In this document: piece by piece, positions 7,481 through 8,609 of the stretch | How positions within the stretch are numbered: position 1 is the first letter of the stretch | Layout of the letters: each line of letters starts with the position of its first letter | Source of the DNA: Methanobacteriota archaeon | Lineage (GTDB): Archaea > Thermoplasmatota > Thermoplasmata > RBG-16-68-12 | Length of the DNA: 8,609 nt | Direction of reading: 5' to 3' | Assembly: GCA_005878995.1 (NCBI GenBank) | Contig: VBME01000066.1 | Span: forward strand, 1 to 8,609 | Made by a program: the position numbers and the translations under genes | The notes under the pieces: model-generated | What the model saw: only the letters and a program-made list of their open reading frames with translations | What the model was told of the DNA's origin: nothing | Databases searched by the model: none

Positions 7481-7490
7481 GTCATATAGG
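7481..7490 (-). promoter_or_regulatory. TATA box of the methyltransferase-tsr3 operon
   Basis: On the minus strand the sequence reads CCTATATGAC and is centred about 30 bases before GTG 7456. The intervening bases are GC-rich with no ribosome binding site, so the operon probably begins with a leaderless methyltransferase, while tsr3 inside it uses a Shine-Dalgarno site. The CCTATAT core resembles that at the STT3 promoter (plus-strand reading). Confidence 0.6.
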
Positions 7491-7526
7491 TGTCGTCAGA
7501 TGGGCCCGCGCGCTCCGTCGCGGCAC

Positions 7527-7536
7527 AAAGCCTATC
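7527..7536 (+). promoter_or_regulatory. Possible TATA/BRE promoter of the C/D sRNA
   Basis: AAAGCCTATC has an A-rich BRE-like part followed by a weak TATA-like CCTATC, centred about 26 bases before the 5' side of the sRNA terminal stem at 7560. The spacing is right for a dedicated promoter, but the box is a poor match to consensus. Confidence 0.35.
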
Positions 7537-7559
7537 CCCCGCGGGACCCTTCATCGAAT

Positions 7560-7618
7560 GCCACTGTGATGATCAAACCGATGCTGACCCGTGATGAATG
7601 ATGGGCGATCTGAGTGGC
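7560..7618 (+). ncRNA. Archaeal box C/D guide sRNA, dual guide
   Basis: All parts of a box C/D sRNA occur in order. The terminal stem pairs GCCAC (7560-7564) with GTGGC (7614-7618). Box C is GTGATGA (7566-7572), followed by an 11-base guide (7573-7583) and box D' CTGA (7584-7587). A 3-base gap leads to box C' GTGATGA (7591-7597), then a 12-base guide (7598-7609) and box D CTGA (7610-7613). All four boxes match consensus (RUGAUGA and CUGA), and the guide and gap lengths are those usual for archaeal sRNAs bound by L7Ae, Nop5 and fibrillarin. Each guide directs 2'-O-methylation of the target base paired to its fifth base upstream of D or D'. The D guide would recognise AUCGCCCAUCAU, with the fifth base C modified; the D' guide would recognise CAUCGGUUUGA, with the fifth base G modified. 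I cannot place these targets in rRNA or tRNA from memory. Confidence 0.88.
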
Positions 7619-7746
7619 CCGCCATCCAGACCGAGGCGATTCAAGCCGATGACCGTGGGTAACGCGGAATTTGCCAAGTATCGAACGTCCGAACGTAATG
7701 CATTGAGGTTTGAGAGCTGAAGGCCGCCCCTGTGAGATTTGGACTG

Positions 7747-8043
7747 ATGGACACGCAATTGACCACTCCCGGCCCGGAGGAGCGCGAAGAGATGCGAGCC
7801 GAGATTGCAATGCGGCTCCGCCTCCGGCGCAAGTTCTACGGGACGGGTTTCGTCGTGTTTGCCCTCGTCGTTCTTGGCACCGCGCTCGCGATTTCTTTTT
7901 CCGACCCAGCGTGGGTGCCCGTCGCACTCGTCTGGGCTGGTTCCGCGATCCTCGGCACCGGGGCGATCGTCTTGCTCGGCTACCAGGTGGGAAAGTCGGC
8001 TCTCTACGAGAAGGCGGGGCGGAGTTTGCTTGACGAGCGGTAA
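7747..8043 (+). CDS. Small two-helix membrane protein, unknown function
   Basis: I do not recognise this family. The 98-residue product has a charged N-terminus (about residues 8-29, with EEREE then several Arg/Lys), two hydrophobic helices at about 31-51 and 55-79 joined by a short FSDPAW turn, and a charged C-terminus. The Arg/Lys cluster before the first helix suggests both ends lie in the cytoplasm. Codon use fits the neighbours and the frame closes with TAA. The start is uncertain: ATG 7747 is used here, but GTG 7732 in the same frame has GAAGG 8 bases upstream (7719-7723) and would add five residues. I see no clear TATA box at leaderless distance, so it may be read from the sRNA promoter. 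The RDD gene downstream on the same strand is also a membrane protein, but it has its own likely promoter. Confidence 0.72.
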   Translation: MDTQLTTPGPEEREEMRAEIAMRLRLRRKFYGTGFVVFALVVLGTALAISFSDPAWVPVALVWAGSAILGTGAIVLLGYQVGKSALYEKAGRSLLDER

Positions 8044-8110
8044 GCGCGCTGCATGCGAGCGCGATCGCAACTTCGAAGGCAGATGACTCTTGATTTGTCA
8101 ACGCGGCCGG

Positions 8111-8123
8111 TCCCTCGGAGGGA
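8111..8123. repeat. Perfect 6+1+6 inverted repeat next to the RDD gene TATA box
   Basis: TCCCTC (8111-8116), one G, then GAGGGA (8118-8123) are perfect complements lying directly upstream of the TATA box, over the expected TFB recognition element. A protein bound here would block promoter recognition. The build is like the 7+1+7 palindrome at 5782-5796, though the sequences differ when aligned on the centre. Confidence 0.4.
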
Positions 8124-8125
8124 TG

Positions 8126-8133
8126 TTTTAATA
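8126..8133 (+). promoter_or_regulatory. TATA box of the RDD-family gene
   Basis: TTTTAATA is the most AT-rich octamer in the intergenic region and follows a purine-rich GAGGGATG that could serve as the TFB element. Its centre is only about 16 bases before ATG 8145 but about 37 before the in-frame ATG 8166. Transcription would start near 8155, which favours the later start. Confidence 0.55.
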
Positions 8134-8144
8134 GCGAGACGCCG

Positions 8145-8609
8145 ATGGGAATCCGGGATGCGCTCATGGTGAGCGGTTTCGAACTGCTCGGCCACAACCG
8201 CACGCTCCAGATCCATTGGCTGAAGCGCGTGATCGCCTTCTTCCTCGATCTCGTCACGGTCTTCGCGCCGCTGTGGTCGTTCCTCTTCTTCGAGAACATT
8301 CGGGCGCCGTGGGTCTACGGGGTCGTGGGGGGCATCGCGTTGTACGCGTACTCGACGTTTTCCGAAGCGGTCACACGCACCACGGTGGGGAAGTATATTG
8401 TGGGCCTCGAAATCCGGTCCCTCCGCGGGCCCATGAGCCTGTCTAAAGCGGCGGTTCGGAACTTCCCGAAGCTGTTCTGGTTCGCTTTCCCGCTCCTCGA
8501 CACGCTCCTCGGGCTCATCGTCGAAGGGGATCCGCGGCAGCGCTGGTCCGACAAGATCCTCGGCACGACGGTCGCGCAGTCCCACCTGATTCACGTCCGC
8601 GTGCACCCG
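8145..8609 (+). CDS. RDD-family membrane protein (C-terminus outside window)
   Basis: The frame is open for 155 codons to the right edge. The RDD family marks appear in order: Arg and Asp in the first helix (LKRVIAFFLDL, R28 and D35), the TVGKYIVGLEI stretch (80-90, the family's G-T-x-G-K-x-x-x-G-L), and RQRWSDKILGTTV (131-143, the family's R-Q-x-x-x-D-x-x-x-G-T-x-V). Hydrophobic segments lie at about 29-49, 56-72 and 109-126. RDD proteins are small integral membrane proteins; some have been linked to ion exchange or transport, but most have no known role. The core is nearly complete, so only a short tail or an added domain is missing. An in-frame TGA at 8091 limits the start to ATG 8145 or ATG 8166; the TATA box spacing favours 8166, while 8145 is the longest option. 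No ribosome binding site is evident at either. Confidence 0.85.
   Translation, partial: MGIRDALMVSGFELLGHNRTLQIHWLKRVIAFFLDLVTVFAPLWSFLFFENIRAPWVYGVVGGIALYAYSTFSEAVTRTTVGKYIVGLEIRSLRGPMSLSKAAVRNFPKLFWFAFPLLDTLLGLIVEGDPRQRWSDKILGTTVAQSHLIHVRVHP

Noticed and set aside
7641..7720. A possible second box C/D RNA (ATGAC near 7649, CTGA near 7716)
   Set aside because: The C-like element is not RUGAUGA, there are no internal boxes at proper spacing, and no terminal stem is visible.
8045..8063. Hairpin CGCGCT / AGCGCG just after the small membrane protein gene, as a terminator
   Set aside because: The stem is only 6 bp and no T-run follows; archaeal termination relies on T-rich tracts. In GC-rich DNA such short stems are common.
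7532..8299. A 255-codon minus-strand frame across the sRNA, the small membrane protein and the RDD start
   Set aside because: It has no family features, and it lies antisense to a supported RNA gene and to two genes with clear membrane helices.

Overview
The window looks archaeal. It encodes an STT3/AglB oligosaccharyltransferase, a Trm112 zinc-ribbon protein, a Tsr3-type rRNA aminocarboxypropyltransferase and a box C/D guide RNA. Several genes have TATA-like boxes about 28-30 bases before a start codon that has little or no leader. High GC with mixed leaderless and Shine-Dalgarno starts would suit a GC-rich Thermoplasmatota lineage, but that placement is an inference and no marker gene here proves it.

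Positions 1-5772 (minus strand) are one uninterrupted reading frame of 1924 codons that runs off the left edge with no stop. Residues 1 to about 910 form a complete STT3/AglB catalytic subunit: about 13 membrane segments, then a soluble domain with the WWDYG motif. It is followed by at least eleven tandem Ig-like (carboxypeptidase-regulatory / SdrD-B style) beta-sandwich domains and the start of a different, NEW3- or DUF11-like domain. The overlapping plus-strand and other minus-strand frames in this stretch are Arg/Pro/Gly-rich shadows. This fusion is the most unusual protein in the window.

Positions 5773-5951 are a divergent control region. It holds the STT3 TATA box and ribosome binding site, a palindrome over that binding site, two overlapping inverted repeats, and the TATA-like box of the rightward gene.

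Positions 5952-7618 look like an RNA-modification cluster. Trm112 (plus) meets tsr3 (minus) tail to tail with an 8-base overlap. tsr3 lies 10 bases downstream of a class I SAM methyltransferase in a two-gene operon read leftward. A near-canonical dual-guide box C/D sRNA starts about 100 bases upstream of that operon, on the opposite strand. Trm112 activates certain methyltransferases, Tsr3 modifies small-subunit rRNA, and C/D sRNAs direct 2'-O-methylation of rRNA or tRNA, so the grouping makes functional sense.

Positions 7619-7746 hold no gene I can support. Positions 7747-8043 encode a small protein with two membrane segments and no recognised family. Positions 8145-8609 begin an RDD-family membrane protein that is cut by the right edge, preceded by a palindrome and a TATA box.
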